Assembly: GCF_000373585.1 (NCBI RefSeq)
Contig: NZ_KB891929.1
Coordinates: 124,001 to 188,000, forward strand
Reading direction: 5' to 3'
Source: Streptomyces sp. MspMP-M5
Lineage (GTDB): Bacteria; Actinomycetota; Actinomycetes; Streptomycetales; Streptomycetaceae
Length of the DNA stretch: 64,000 nt
Positions 1 through 9,444 of the stretch are shown here, piece after piece. Position numbers and translations under genes: made by a program. The notes beneath the pieces are model-generated. The model saw only the letters and a program-made list of their open reading frames with translations, was not told the DNA's origin and ran no database searches. How positions within the stretch are numbered: the stretch's first letter is position 1; the number at the start of each line of letters is the position of its first letter.

Positions 1-766
<766 letters not shown>

Positions 767-786
767 CCGGCGATTCCCGTCGGTTG

Positions 787-828
787 ACCCCGGGTCCCCT
801 TCCTCACCGGAAGGGAGCCCGGGGTTTT
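787..828 (+). terminator. Rho-independent terminator of the PTS gene
   Basis: A GC-rich stem (CCCCGGG, then CCCCTTCC, paired with GGAAGGG and CCCGGGG) around a short loop is followed by TTTT. It starts about 20 bp after the PTS stop codon. Confidence 0.8.
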
Positions 829-907
829 CCGGTTCTCCGGCGGTTTCCCGGTTCTCCGGCGGCAACTTCGGGACCGCCGGCGACCCGGCCGGGACGGCGC
901 AGGCCGC

Positions 908-1660
908 TCAGACCTCGTAGACCGCGCCGGCCTTGGCGACCTCGACCGGCCCGTCGTAGACCTTCTGGGCGTCGCGGAGGCTGATGTCCGGGTCGGTCCA
1001 CGGCGGGATGTGGGTCAGCACCAGCCGGCCGGCGCCGGCCCGCCGGGCGTGCTCACCGGCCTCCCGGCCGTTGAGGTGGAGGTCCGGGATGTCCTCCTTG
1101 CCGTGGGTGAACGACGCCTCGCACAGGAAGAGGTCGGCGCCCTCGGCGAGCCGGTCCAGCGCCGCGCAGGGCCCGGTGTCGCCGGAGTACGTCAGGGTGC
1201 GGCCGCCGTGCTCGATGCGGAAGCCGTACGCCTCGACGGGGTGGCTGACCTGTTCGGAGCGGACGGTGAACGGGCCGATGGTGGTGGTGCCGGGGGTCAG
1301 CGTGCGGAAGTCGAAGACCTCGCTCATCGCCGCCTCGTGCGGCAGGTCGGCGTGTGCGGCGGTCAGCCGGCGCTCGGTGCCGGCCGGCCCGTGGACCGGC
1401 ATCGGCGCGCAGCGGCCGCCGTCCGGGCGGTAGTAGCGGACGACGAAGTAGCCGCACAGGTCGATGCAGTGGTCGGCGTGCAGATGCGACAGCAGCACGG
1501 CGTCCAGGTCGTAGAGACCGCAGTGGCGCTGCAGCTCGCCGAGGGCGCCGTTGCCCATGTCGAGGAGCAGCCTGAAGCCGTCGGCCTCCAGGAGGTAGCT
1601 CGAACAGGCCGATTCCACGGAGGGGAACGACCCCGAGCATCCGACGACGGTGAGCTTCAT
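908..1660 (-). CDS. MBL-fold metallo-hydrolase
   Basis: A 250-residue metallo-beta-lactamase-fold hydrolase. The dinuclear metal motif HLHADH is at about residues 59-64; SGDTGPC supplies the bridging Asp, and later His residues (HLNGREAGEHA, LTHIPPW) complete the site. The N-terminus MKLTVVGCSGSFPS is typical of the RNase Z/phosphodiesterase-like branch. The start at 1660 was chosen because the fold begins there; the frame stays open upstream only as low-complexity sequence. It is last in the minus-strand run mec, leader, cysO, cysM, MBL, but 373 bp and a hairpin separate it from cysM. The substrate cannot be told from sequence. Confidence 0.85.
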   Translation of the reverse strand: MKLTVVGCSGSFPSVESACSSYLLEADGFRLLLDMGNGALGELQRHCGLYDLDAVLLSHLHADHCIDLCGYFVVRYYRPDGGRCAPMPVHGPAGTERRLTAAHADLPHEAAMSEVFDFRTLTPGTTTIGPFTVRSEQVSHPVEAYGFRIEHGGRTLTYSGDTGPCAALDRLAEGADLFLCEASFTHGKEDIPDLHLNGREAGEHARRAGAGRLVLTHIPPWTDPDISLRDAQKVYDGPVEVAKAGAVYEV

Positions 1661-2033
1661 GCGGGCGTGAACCTCCATGGGCTGGGGGCACTCCCCCAAC
1701 TGACGCTGGGGGCGCCCCCACCCGGCGGTGGCTGGGGGAGGGCGGCGGCCGGCGGTGCCGGAACGGGTGGTCCCGACGGTGCCGTGCGGGCTGCTGCCGG
1801 GTCCTTGGCGGTCGGTGCGGTGCCCACGAGCGTAAGGCGCAAAAGGGCGTGAGGCGCCTTTGGTGGGGCGAGCTGTGGGCGGAATCACCAGTCCGGGTGG
1901 GGGTTCGGCGGGCCGCCGCGCGCCGGCTTCCGGTGGACGGAAGTCCGGGGGCCGGGCGGGGCCGGCGGCGGGCGGTGCGCGAAGGGGTGGCCGCGGCGGA
2001 CGCCGGCGGCCACCCCCTGGGGTCGCGGGGCCC
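1661..2033 (-). promoter_or_regulatory. Intergenic region with hairpins between cysM and the MBL gene
   Basis: No supported gene. An 11-bp inverted repeat (GGGGTGGCCGC / GCGGCCACCCC, 1984-2016) just after cysM is its likely terminator. A 14-bp palindrome TGGGGGCGCCCCCA lies at 1707-1720, and the octamer GCTGGGGG recurs three times in 1681-1740 ahead of the MBL start. Confidence 0.5.
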
Positions 2034-2984
2034 TCAGGCCCAGAGCTGGCCGTGCAGCGTGGCGATCGCCGCCTCGGTCGACTCGGCGGTGTAGACGCCG
2101 GTGGAGAGGTACTTCCAGCCGCCGTCGGCGACCACGAAGACGATGTCGGCGGACGCGCCGGCGCGGACCGCCTTGCGGGCGACGCCGAGGGCGGCGTGCA
2201 GCGCCGCGCCGGTGGAGATGCCGGCGAAGATGCCCTCGGTCGCGAGGAGTTCACGGGTGCGGCGGACCGCGTCCTCGGAGCCGACGGAGAAGCGGGTGGT
2301 GAGGACGGACTCGTCGTAGAGCTCGGGGATGAAGCCCTCGTCGAGGTTGCGGAGGCCGTAGACGACGTCGTCGTAGCGGGGTTCGGCGGCGACGATCTGC
2401 ACGCCGGGGACGTGCTCGCGCAGATAGCGGCCGACGCCCATCAGGGTGCCGGTGGTGCCCAGGCCCGCCACGAAATGGGTGACCGAGGGCAGGTCGGCGA
2501 GGATCTCGGGGCCGGTGGTGGCGTAGTGCGCGCCGGCGTTGTCGGGGTTCCCGTACTGGTAGAGCATCACCCAGTCGGGGTGTTCGGCGGCCAGCTCCTT
2601 GGCCACCTTCACGGCGGTGTTGGAGCCGCCCGCGGCGGGCGAGGAGATGATCTCGGCGCCCCACATGGCGAGCAGTTCGCGCCGTTCCGAGGAGGTGTTC
2701 TCGGGCATCACGCAGACGATGCGGTAGCCCTTGAGCCGGGCCGCCATGGCCAGCGAGATGCCGGTGTTGCCGCTGGTGGGCTCCAGAATCGTGCAGCCGG
2801 GGGTGAGCCGGCCGTTCTTCTCGGCCTGCTCGATCATGTGGAGCGCGGGCCGGTCCTTGACGGAGCCCGTGGGGTTGCGGTCCTCCAGCTTCGCCCAGAT
2901 GCGGACGTCCTCGGAGGGCGAGAGGCGCGGGAGGCGGACGAGCGGGGTGTTCCCGACCGCCGCCAGCGGGGAGTCGTACCGCAC
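2034..2984 (-). CDS. cysM: CysM-type cysteine synthase (PLP-dependent)
   Basis: A 316-residue fold-type II PLP enzyme. GSVKDRPA near residue 42 holds the Schiff-base lysine, PTSGNTG near 75 binds the substrate carboxylate, and GLGTTGTLMGVGRY binds the PLP phosphate. Its immediate upstream neighbour encodes a CysO-like sulfur carrier, 6 bp away, and a JAMM protease lies further up. That is the gene set of the mycobacterial CysO-CysM-Mec route, in which CysM takes O-phosphoserine and protein thiocarboxylate instead of free sulfide. The specific donor is inferred from that context; ordinary O-acetylserine sulfhydrylase activity is possible. Confidence 0.9.
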   Translation of the reverse strand: MRYDSPLAAVGNTPLVRLPRLSPSEDVRIWAKLEDRNPTGSVKDRPALHMIEQAEKNGRLTPGCTILEPTSGNTGISLAMAARLKGYRIVCVMPENTSSERRELLAMWGAEIISSPAAGGSNTAVKVAKELAAEHPDWVMLYQYGNPDNAGAHYATTGPEILADLPSVTHFVAGLGTTGTLMGVGRYLREHVPGVQIVAAEPRYDDVVYGLRNLDEGFIPELYDESVLTTRFSVGSEDAVRRTRELLATEGIFAGISTGAALHAALGVARKAVRAGASADIVFVVADGGWKYLSTGVYTAESTEAAIATLHGQLWA

Positions 2985-2990
2985 GGTCCT

Positions 2991-3272
2991 TCAGACCCTT
3001 CCGCCCGCCACAGCGGGCAGGATCGTCACGCTGTCGCCGTCGCCGAGTTCGGTGCCGATGCCGGCGAGGAAGCGCACGTCCTCGTCGTTGAGGTAGACGT
3101 TGACGAAGCGGCGCAGCTCCCCGCCGTCGTCGACCAGGCGCTCGCGGATGCCGGTGTGCCGGCCGTCCAGGTCCTTGAAGAGTTCGTCGAGCGTGGCCCC
3201 GCTGCCCTCGACGGCCTTCCGGCCGTCGGTGTAGCTGCGCAGGATGGTCGGGATGCGGACCTCGATGGCCAT
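2991..3272 (-). CDS. cysO: CysO-like ubiquitin-fold sulfur carrier
   Basis: A 93-residue MoaD/ThiS-family protein that would carry a C-terminal thiocarboxylate for cysteine synthesis by the adjacent CysM. The family's Gly-Gly tail is present, but the protein ends VAGGRV, so two residues follow the diglycine. Adenylation of such carriers needs an exposed terminal Gly, so an upstream trimming step is implied; the JAMM protease gene about 500 bp upstream in the same direction is the obvious candidate. The start at 3272 is an ATG preceded by GGAG (3277-3280). Co-transcription with cysM is likely. Confidence 0.85.
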   Translation of the reverse strand: MAIEVRIPTILRSYTDGRKAVEGSGATLDELFKDLDGRHTGIRERLVDDGGELRRFVNVYLNDEDVRFLAGIGTELGDGDSVTILPAVAGGRV

Positions 3273-3425
3273 GGGAGTGCTCCTGTCGGAGTTCGGGGTG
3301 CGGTGGCGGGTGCCGGGTACGTGCGGTGCGGGCGGGCGCGGTGCACCGCGGTGGTGTGCGGTCGGTGCGGTGCGCGGAGGGCGCGGGCCCGCGTGGGCGC
3401 GGCGCGGCGCCGCGGCAGGCGGCGG

Positions 3426-3608
3426 TCAGCTCGCGGCGCAGCGCGGACAGATGGCGCTGGAGAGGCGGCAGAGGTCGACGTGCAGCCGGGCGGCTCCGCA
3501 GCCGAAGGCGCCGAGGAGGGCGGATGCGGAGCGGCGCACGGCGAGCGGGGCGTGCGGCTGCACGCCCGGCCTCCACTCGCTCGTTCCGCCCACGACACGC
3601 TCAACCAT
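3426..3608 (-). CDS. Small Cys-containing putative leader peptide upstream of cysO-cysM
   Basis: A short ORF 153 bp ahead of cysO. Its last 19 residues, RLHVDLCRLSSAICPRCAA plus a final S, match the actinobacterial putative-leader-peptide pattern (R-x-HVDL-x-R-x-SSAIC) found before sulfur and cysteine genes, and hold three cysteines. In mycobacteria such uORFs sense cysteine supply by ribosome stalling. The true start is unsure: the ATG at 3608 gives 60 residues and a GTG at 3539 gives 37. TACGAT just upstream of 3608 could be a -10 box. Regulation of cysO-cysM is inferred from position and sequence. Confidence 0.6.
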   Translation of the reverse strand: MVERVVGGTSEWRPGVQPHAPLAVRRSASALLGAFGCGAARLHVDLCRLSSAICPRCAAS

Positions 3609-3782
3609 GGGGTCATCGTATCGATTCCCGGTCCGGCTTCTGGAAGCCCGTCTCAGGATGCGGTCGGCCGCTGTACGACAGGTGGGACGCGGGTCCGGCG
3701 GCGTTCTCCGTACGCGCCGCGACCGGGGGTGAACGCCCAGGTCACGGCCATCGTCCGGGTCCGGCATGAGGTCGGCCACGCG

Positions 3783-4208
3783 TCAGGCGTAGCTCTCGAC
3801 TATCCGGACCTCTTCCTCGGTGACCTCGCCGTCCACGATGCGGAACGAGCGGAACTGGAAGGGGCCGGCGTCGTCGGTGTCGGCGGTGGAGACCAGGACG
3901 TAGTGCGCGCCGGGCTCGTTGGCGTAGGAGATGTCGGTGCGCGAGGGGTACGCCTCGGTGGCGGTGTGCGAGTGGTAGATGATGACCGGTTCCTCGTCCC
4001 GGTCGTCCATCTCGCGGTAGAGCTTGAGCAGGTCGGCGGAGTCGAACTCGTAGAAGGTGGGCGAGCGGGCGGCGTTGAGCATCGGGACGAACCGCTCGGG
4101 GCGGCCGCTGCCGGCCGGGCCCGCGACCACGCCGCACGCCTCGTCGGGGTGGTCCTGCCGGGCGTGCGCGACGATCTGGTCGTGGAGGGCCTTGGTGAGG
4201 GTCAGCAT
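3783..4208 (-). CDS. mec: Mec-like JAMM/MPN metalloprotease
   Basis: A 141-residue Mov34/MPN/PAD-1 protease. The JAMM zinc site is complete: HSHTATEAYPSRTD near residues 79-92 gives His-x-His and the distal Asp, with an upstream Glu in the DEACG segment. In Mycobacterium, Mec releases cysteine from the CysO-Cys adduct. Here it may also trim the two residues that follow the CysO diglycine, as QbsD does for QbsE in Pseudomonas; that second role is inference. It is separated from the leader peptide by 174 bp, so it may have its own transcript. Confidence 0.85.
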   Translation of the reverse strand: MLTLTKALHDQIVAHARQDHPDEACGVVAGPAGSGRPERFVPMLNAARSPTFYEFDSADLLKLYREMDDRDEEPVIIYHSHTATEAYPSRTDISYANEPGAHYVLVSTADTDDAGPFQFRSFRIVDGEVTEEEVRIVESYA

Positions 4209-4280
4209 GCGGCCAAGGATAAGAGGGGCGCGCGAAGCGCTCGGTTGAGGGTGGTGGCGGGCGACGGGCGGGCAAACAGG

Positions 4281-4317
4281 GGGCCCGCGGGTACCGAAGA
4301 GTGGTACGCGCGGGCCC
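4281..4317 (-). terminator. Terminator downstream of the amino-acid permease
   Basis: A strong inverted repeat: GGGCCCGCG then GTACC, a short loop, GGTAC and CGCGGGCCC. It lies 46 bp after the permease stop and also near the 5' side of mec; there is no T-run, as is common in Streptomyces. Confidence 0.65.
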
Positions 4318-4362
4318 GCATGCTGGACAGCCGGAGGTTTCCGGCCGGTTTTCCGTGGGGTG

Positions 4363-5811
4363 TCAGCCCTTCTCGGCCGGCTTCGTGGGTGCCCCGTTCA
4401 GCTGGGCGGCGTCCCGGCGCTTGATGGCCAGGTAGCCGACGCCCATGATGACGGCCCAGAGCGGGGCCGCGTAGAGCGAGATCCGGGTGTCGGGGTCGAT
4501 GCCCATCATCACGATCACCATGGCGATGAAGGCCAGCGCGAAGATCGAGGCGAACGGGGCGCCGGGGGCCTTGAAGTCGGACTGCGGCAGCTCGCCGCGG
4601 TTGGCCTTGGCCCGGTAGCGCAGGTGGGACAGGAGGATGACGATCCAGGCCCACATGCCGGAGATGGTGGCGAAGGAGACGACGTAGTTGAACGCGTCGC
4701 CCGGCCACTGGTAGTTGATGTAGACGCCGACCAGCATCAGCGCGACCGAGATGCCGGTGCCGCGGGTGGGCAGGCCGTTCTTGCTGAGCTTGGTGAAGAA
4801 CTTCGGGCCCTGGCCGTTGAGCGCGAGGTCGCGCAGCATCCGGCCGGTGGAGTACATCCCGGAGTTGGCCGAGGACAGCGCGGCGGTCAGCACGACGAAG
4901 TTGACGATGCCGGCGCCGGCCGGCAGGCCGATCTGCTGGAAGGCGGCGACGAAGGGGCTGACGCCCGGCTTGAAGACCGTCCAGCTGACGACGGACAGGA
5001 TGATGATGAGCGCACCGACGTAGAAGAGGCCGATCCGCCACGGCACGGTGTTGATCGCCTTGGGCAGGACCTTCTTCGGGTTGCTCGCCTCGCCCGCGGT
5101 GACGCCGACGAGCTCGACGGCGAGGAAGGCGAACATCACGATCTGCAGCGTCATCAGCGTGCCGCCGATGCCCTTGGGGAAGAAGCCGCCGTGGGACCAG
5201 AGCAGGCTGAACGAGGCGGTGTCGCCGGCCTTGGAGAAGCCGAGCGTGATGACGCCGAGGCCGATCAGGATCATGCCCATGATCGCGGTGACCTTGACCA
5301 TCGAGAACCAGAATTCCAGTTCACCGAAGATCTTCACCGAGATCAGGTTGATCCCGAAGAGCGCGACGGTGAAGACCAGCGCCGAGACCCATTGCGGTAT
5401 GCCCTCGTTCCAGTACTGGACATAGGTGGCCGCGGCGGTCACTTCGGTGATGCCGGTAACGACCCAGAAGAGCCAGTACGTCCAGCCCGTGACGAACCCG
5501 ATGAACGGGCCGAGGAATTCCCGGCCGTACTCGGAGAACGAGCCGGAGACGGGCCGGTACATGAGCAGTTCGCCCAGGGCCCGCATGATGAGGAAGATGA
5601 CCAGACCGACGATGGCGTACGCCAGGATGATGCTCGGTCCGGCCTTGGAAATGGCCTTGCCCGCTCCGAGGAACAGGCCGGTACCGATGGCGCCACCAAT
5701 GGCGATCATCTGGATCTGGCGATTGCCCAGACCCCGCTGGTAGCCCTCTTCGGGGGCTTCGCCAGCGGCCTCGTTGCCGTCGCGATTCTTGTCGACCTGC
5801 ACAGAGGTCAT
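4363..5811 (-). CDS. Amino-acid permease, AAT family (APC superfamily)
   Basis: A 482-residue transporter with about 12 membrane helices. The N-terminal IGGAIGTGLFLGAGKAI is the APC signature for amino-group binding, followed by GELLMYRPVSGSFSEYG, diagnostic of the GabP/AnsP/CycA/LysP-type AAT family. It ends in a short charged cytoplasmic tail. The start at 5811 (MTSVQVDK) has GAGAAAGG upstream; earlier ATGs at 5832 and 5847 lack a clear ribosome site. Proton-coupled uptake of an amino acid is expected; the substrate cannot be fixed. It stands alone between a terminator and a 349-bp upstream region. Confidence 0.88.
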   Translation of the reverse strand: MTSVQVDKNRDGNEAAGEAPEEGYQRGLGNRQIQMIAIGGAIGTGLFLGAGKAISKAGPSIILAYAIVGLVIFLIMRALGELLMYRPVSGSFSEYGREFLGPFIGFVTGWTYWLFWVVTGITEVTAAATYVQYWNEGIPQWVSALVFTVALFGINLISVKIFGELEFWFSMVKVTAIMGMILIGLGVITLGFSKAGDTASFSLLWSHGGFFPKGIGGTLMTLQIVMFAFLAVELVGVTAGEASNPKKVLPKAINTVPWRIGLFYVGALIIILSVVSWTVFKPGVSPFVAAFQQIGLPAGAGIVNFVVLTAALSSANSGMYSTGRMLRDLALNGQGPKFFTKLSKNGLPTRGTGISVALMLVGVYINYQWPGDAFNYVVSFATISGMWAWIVILLSHLRYRAKANRGELPQSDFKAPGAPFASIFALAFIAMVIVMMGIDPDTRISLYAAPLWAVIMGVGYLAIKRRDAAQLNGAPTKPAEKG

Positions 5812-6160
5812 GAGTGGTGCGCCTTTCTCCATACCGATCCGGTTCATTCCGGATCGGGTCCCGATCCCCCCGGATGGAGTCCTGCACGCCGACGGTCGGC
5901 CGGCTCAGCGCTCCCGCAGCGACAGGGGTGGCGTCGCAGACGGCAGGTCGAGAACTTGTATCACGGCACGCTGGAAACCGACCAGGGAGGATGCGAATCG
6001 CCACACAGGGAAAACGGGGCAAAGGGCGAAAAACACAACAGAGTGCACGGGTGTGGTGACGCGATCGTTATCCGGATTTGAGCCTCCGCTGAGCGAACAC
6101 GGAAGGGGGGCGGGCGAGAGCGCCCCGGTGTGCGCCGGAGCCGCCCCGCCGGCCCCGTGA
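5812..6160. promoter_or_regulatory. Permease upstream region
   Basis: 349 bp without a supported gene. Bases 5990-6080 are relatively A-rich (GAAAAACACAACAG, GATCGTTATCC) and would hold the permease promoter. No operator dyad is obvious. Confidence 0.4.
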
Positions 6161-6748
6161 TCAGCCGGTCAGCGCCTCGACGAGCGTCTCCTGGAGACCG
6201 CCCAGCCAGAAGTAGGCCAGCACCATCGGCTTGCGCGGATCACTGTCCGGCAGCCGCAGCAGCTCCCCGCCGTCCTCCTCGTCGCTGACCTCCAGCCGGG
6301 TGCCGATGGCCAGCCGGAGGTCGTTGAGCGCGCCGAGCCACTGCCGGCACTCGTCCGGCTTGAGCCGCAGCACCGCGCCGCCGCTCTCGGCCGTCAGCGC
6401 GTCCAGCGCACGCACCAGCGCCAGGGCGTCCTCGCGCTTGCGGGCCCGCAGGTCGTTCTCGGTGTAGCGGCGGAACTCCGCGGCGGCGGCGCGCACATCG
6501 TCGTCCGGGACGAGGTCGGGGCCGCCGTAGGCGTCGGGGAAGAGGCGGGCGAGCACCGGGTCGGACGGCGGCTCGCTGGGGCCCTCGGCGAACAGCGCGG
6601 CGAGCGGGTCGTCCCCGCCGGCGGGCTCGTCGCCCGGCCCGATCAGCTCCAGCAACTGGACGGCGAGGCTGCGCAGGATGGAGATCTCGACCTCGTCGAG
6701 CGGGGCGGCGGCACCGCCCCCGGGCAGCGGTTCGAACTGGCCGGTCAT
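6161..6748 (-). CDS. DUF2017 family protein
   Basis: A 195-residue soluble protein of the actinobacterial DUF2017 family, recognised by its helical pattern (FRRYTENDLRARKREDAL, then a C-terminal KPMVLAYFWLGGLQETLVEAL) and by its place directly after clpS. The start at 6748 overlaps the clpS stop as ATGA, so the pair is translationally coupled. The function is unknown; the conserved linkage suggests a link to ClpS/ClpCP proteolysis. Confidence 0.85.
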   Translation of the reverse strand: MTGQFEPLPGGGAAAPLDEVEISILRSLAVQLLELIGPGDEPAGGDDPLAALFAEGPSEPPSDPVLARLFPDAYGGPDLVPDDDVRAAAAEFRRYTENDLRARKREDALALVRALDALTAESGGAVLRLKPDECRQWLGALNDLRLAIGTRLEVSDEEDGGELLRLPDSDPRKPMVLAYFWLGGLQETLVEALTG

Positions 6749-7077
6749 CCGCGGTCCTGCTGCAGCGTGGCCCACAGGCCGTAGCCGTGCATGGCCTGCA
6801 CGTCGCGTTCCATTTCCTCACGGGTGCCGCTGGAGACGACCGCGCGGCCCTTGTGGTGGACGTCGAGCATCAGCCGGTGCGCCTTGTCCTTGGAGTAGCC
6901 GAAGTACGTCTGGAAGACGTAGGAGACATAGCTCATGAGATTGACGGGGTCGTTGTGAACGACCGTGACCCACGGAACGTCCGGCTCCGGAACCGCGAAA
7001 GCGGCCTCCTCGGCCTCCGGGCGCTCGATCTCGACCGGGACGCTGAGGGTGCCGTGATGCGGTCGGCGGGTGCTCAT
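6745..7077 (-). CDS. clpS: ATP-dependent Clp protease adaptor ClpS
   Basis: A 110-residue ClpS. The core VPWVTVVHNDPVNLMSYVSY forms the N-degron pocket region (the D of NDPVN and the following Met), and KAHRLMLDVHHKGRAVV is the conserved helix and strand. About 35 extra N-terminal residues precede the core, as in other actinobacterial ClpS. It would deliver N-end-rule substrates to ClpC/ClpA. It overlaps DUF2017 by 4 bp. A 243-bp divergent region separates it from pncB. Confidence 0.95.
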   Translation of the reverse strand: MSTRRPHHGTLSVPVEIERPEAEEAAFAVPEPDVPWVTVVHNDPVNLMSYVSYVFQTYFGYSKDKAHRLMLDVHHKGRAVVSSGTREEMERDVQAMHGYGLWATLQQDRG

Positions 7078-7320
7078 GGGTGACGGGTGGGCGCTCACAG
7101 GGCCCATGCTGCCACCCGGGGGCGGGGGACGCACAAACGCCCCCGCGCACGGGCCGCGGCGGGCGTGGCGGCCACGGGCGCCCGGTGGAGCGCCGACCAC
7201 TATCGTCAAAGTGACGAGTATGAGGAGTAGCATCACCCTCATGCCGCATCTCCCGGGGGCTGACCCCCGGACCCCCAGCCGGTACCGGATGCGGCGTACC
7301 GAATTGCGAGGGATGCCGAA

Positions 7321-8649
7321 GTGAACGTTGCAGACCTGGGGCTGCCGGTGGCCGTGCCGTCGACTGCGCTCTTCACCGACCAGTACGAACTCACCATGCT
7401 GCAGGCCGCGTTGCGGTCCGGGACCGCGGACCGGCGGTCGGTCTTCGAGGTCTTCACCCGGCGGCTGCCGGAGGGGCGCCGCTACGGCGTGGTGGCGGGC
7501 ACCGGGCGGGTGCTGGACGCGGTGGAGAACTTCCGCTTCGACGACACCATCCTGGGCTTCCTGCGAGAGCGCGGCATCCTCGACGGGCCGACCCTGGACT
7601 GGCTGGCCGACTACCGCTTCCGCGGCGACATCTGGGGCTACCCGGAGGGCGAGGTCTACTTCCCCGGCTCGCCGATCATGCGGGTGGAGGGCACCTTCGC
7701 GGAGGCGGTGGTGCTGGAGACGGTGATCCTGTCGATCCTCAACCACGACTCGGCGGTGGCCGCGGCCGCCTCCCGGATGGCGGTGGCGGCCGGCGACCGG
7801 CCGCTGATGGAGATGGGCGCCCGGCGCACCCACGAGCTCTCGGCGGTGGCCGCGGCCCGCGCCGCGTACGTCGGCGGCTTCCACGTCACCTCCGACCTGG
7901 CCGCCGGCTTCCGCTACAACATCCCCACCGTCGGCACCAGCGCGCACGCCTTCACCCTGCTCCACGACAGCGAGCGGGACGCGTTCACCGCGCAGGTCGA
8001 GACGCTGGGCAGCGGGACCACGCTGCTGGTGGACACCTTCGACGTCACCGAGGCGGTGCGGACCGCCGTGGAGGTGGCCGGACCGGGCCTCGGCGCGGTC
8101 CGGATCGACTCCGGCGACCTGCTGCTGATCGCCCACCGGGTGCGCCAGCAGCTGGACGAGCTGGGCGCCACCAAGACCAGGATCGTGGTCACCAGCGACC
8201 TGGACGAGTACGCCATCGCCTCGCTGGCCGCCGCGCCGGTGGACGCGTACGGCGTCGGCACCCAGCTGGTGACCGGCAGCGGGCACCCGACCTGCTCGAT
8301 GGTCTACAAGCTGGTGGCGCGGGCGGACAGCGACGAGCCGGGCGCGCCGCTGCGGCCGGTGGCGAAGAAGTCGATGGGCGCCAAGTCCTCGGCCGGCGGC
8401 CGCAAGTGGGCGGCGCGCCGGCCGGACGAGGAGGGGGTGGCCGAGGCCGAGGTGGTGGGCACCGGCCCGGTGCCGGCCGGGCTGACCGACCGGCTCCTCC
8501 AGGTGCCGCTGATCAGCGGCGGCAAGGTGGTGGCCCGGGAGCCGCTGGACGCCGCCCGGAGCCGCCACATCGCGGCCCGCGCCGGACTGCCGCTGTCGGC
8601 CACCCAGCTGTCCCGTGGGGAGCCGGTGCTGCCCACCGAGTTCGTCTGA
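7321..8649 (+). CDS. pncB: Nicotinate phosphoribosyltransferase
   Basis: A 442-residue type II phosphoribosyltransferase that makes NaMN from nicotinate and PRPP in NAD salvage. The N-terminal FTDQYELTMLQAAL is the family signature; the catalytic-barrel motifs MEMGARRTHE and RIDSGDL line the substrate and phosphate sites, followed by GVGTQLVTG. It starts with GTG at 7321 behind GAGGGAT. The nicotinamidase gene that supplies its substrate follows 162 bp downstream in the same direction. Confidence 0.95.
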   Translation: MNVADLGLPVAVPSTALFTDQYELTMLQAALRSGTADRRSVFEVFTRRLPEGRRYGVVAGTGRVLDAVENFRFDDTILGFLRERGILDGPTLDWLADYRFRGDIWGYPEGEVYFPGSPIMRVEGTFAEAVVLETVILSILNHDSAVAAAASRMAVAAGDRPLMEMGARRTHELSAVAAARAAYVGGFHVTSDLAAGFRYNIPTVGTSAHAFTLLHDSERDAFTAQVETLGSGTTLLVDTFDVTEAVRTAVEVAGPGLGAVRIDSGDLLLIAHRVRQQLDELGATKTRIVVTSDLDEYAIASLAAAPVDAYGVGTQLVTGSGHPTCSMVYKLVARADSDEPGAPLRPVAKKSMGAKSSAGGRKWAARRPDEEGVAEAEVVGTGPVPAGLTDRLLQVPLISGGKVVAREPLDAARSRHIAARAGLPLSATQLSRGEPVLPTEFV

Positions 8650-8811
8650 GCCGCGCGGCCGGCGGCCGGCGGGTGGGTGGGTACGGCGGAACCGTGCCCA
8701 CCCCTCCCGCGGCGCGCCCGCAGTGGCTACCCTCGGTCACACCAGACCTCGCGCCCCCTTCGAAACCCCAGATCCCGCGCCCCCTTCGAACCCAGCCGGA
8801 AGGCACGCACC

Positions 8812-9408
8812 ATGCACCGGGCACTGATCGTCGTCGACGTACAGAACGACTTCTGCGAGGGCGGCAGCCTCGCGGTCGCGGGCGGCGCGGACGTCGCGGC
8901 GGCCGTCACCGACCTGGTGGGCGCCGCGGCCGGCAGCGGCTACCGCCATGTCGTGGCCACCCGCGACCACCACGTCGACCCGGGCGACCACTTCTCCGAC
9001 CACCCCGACTACCGCACCTCCTGGCCCGTGCACTGCGTGGCCGGCACCGAGGGCAGCGGCTTCCACCCGAACTTCGCGCCGGCGATCGCCTCCGGAGCGA
9101 TCGACGCGGTCTTCTCCAAGGGCGCCCACGAGGCCGCGTACAGCGGCTTCGAGGGCACCGACGAGCACGGCACGCCGCTCGCGCGGTGGCTGCGGGAGCG
9201 GGAGGTCACCGAGGTCGACGTGGTGGGGATCGCCACGGATCACTGCGTGCGGGCCACGGCGCTGGACGCGCTGGCCGAGGGCCTGCGCGTCCGGGTCCTG
9301 CTGGACCTCACGGCCGGGGTGGCGGCCGAGACCACCGAGGCGGCCCTTGCCGAGCTCCGTGCGGCGGGGGCGGAGCTCAGCGGCAAGCCGGTGGTGGCCG
9401 GCGGCTGA
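8812..9408 (+). CDS. pncA: Nicotinamidase / isochorismatase-family hydrolase
   Basis: A 198-residue cysteine hydrolase converting nicotinamide to nicotinate. The catalytic Asp is in VVDVQNDF (about residue 8), the metal-binding DHHVDPGDHF follows near residue 50, Lys is in FSKGAH, and the nucleophile Cys is in ATDHCVRATALDA. It follows pncB, giving a two-step salvage pair. Upstream, the 15-base word CGCGCCCCCTTCGAA occurs twice, near 8748 and 8776, in the spacer. Confidence 0.92.
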   Translation: MHRALIVVDVQNDFCEGGSLAVAGGADVAAAVTDLVGAAAGSGYRHVVATRDHHVDPGDHFSDHPDYRTSWPVHCVAGTEGSGFHPNFAPAIASGAIDAVFSKGAHEAAYSGFEGTDEHGTPLARWLREREVTEVDVVGIATDHCVRATALDALAEGLRVRVLLDLTAGVAAETTEAALAELRAAGAELSGKPVVAGG

Positions 9409-9444
9409 GCGGGCCCCGTATCGCGGCCTGGCGGCCGCTCGTCC

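Noticed and set aside
1860..4424. An 854-codon open frame on the plus strand opposite cysM, cysO and mec
   Set aside because: It is antisense to well-supported genes, is Gly/Ala/Arg low-complexity and has no domain. GC bias keeps such frames open.
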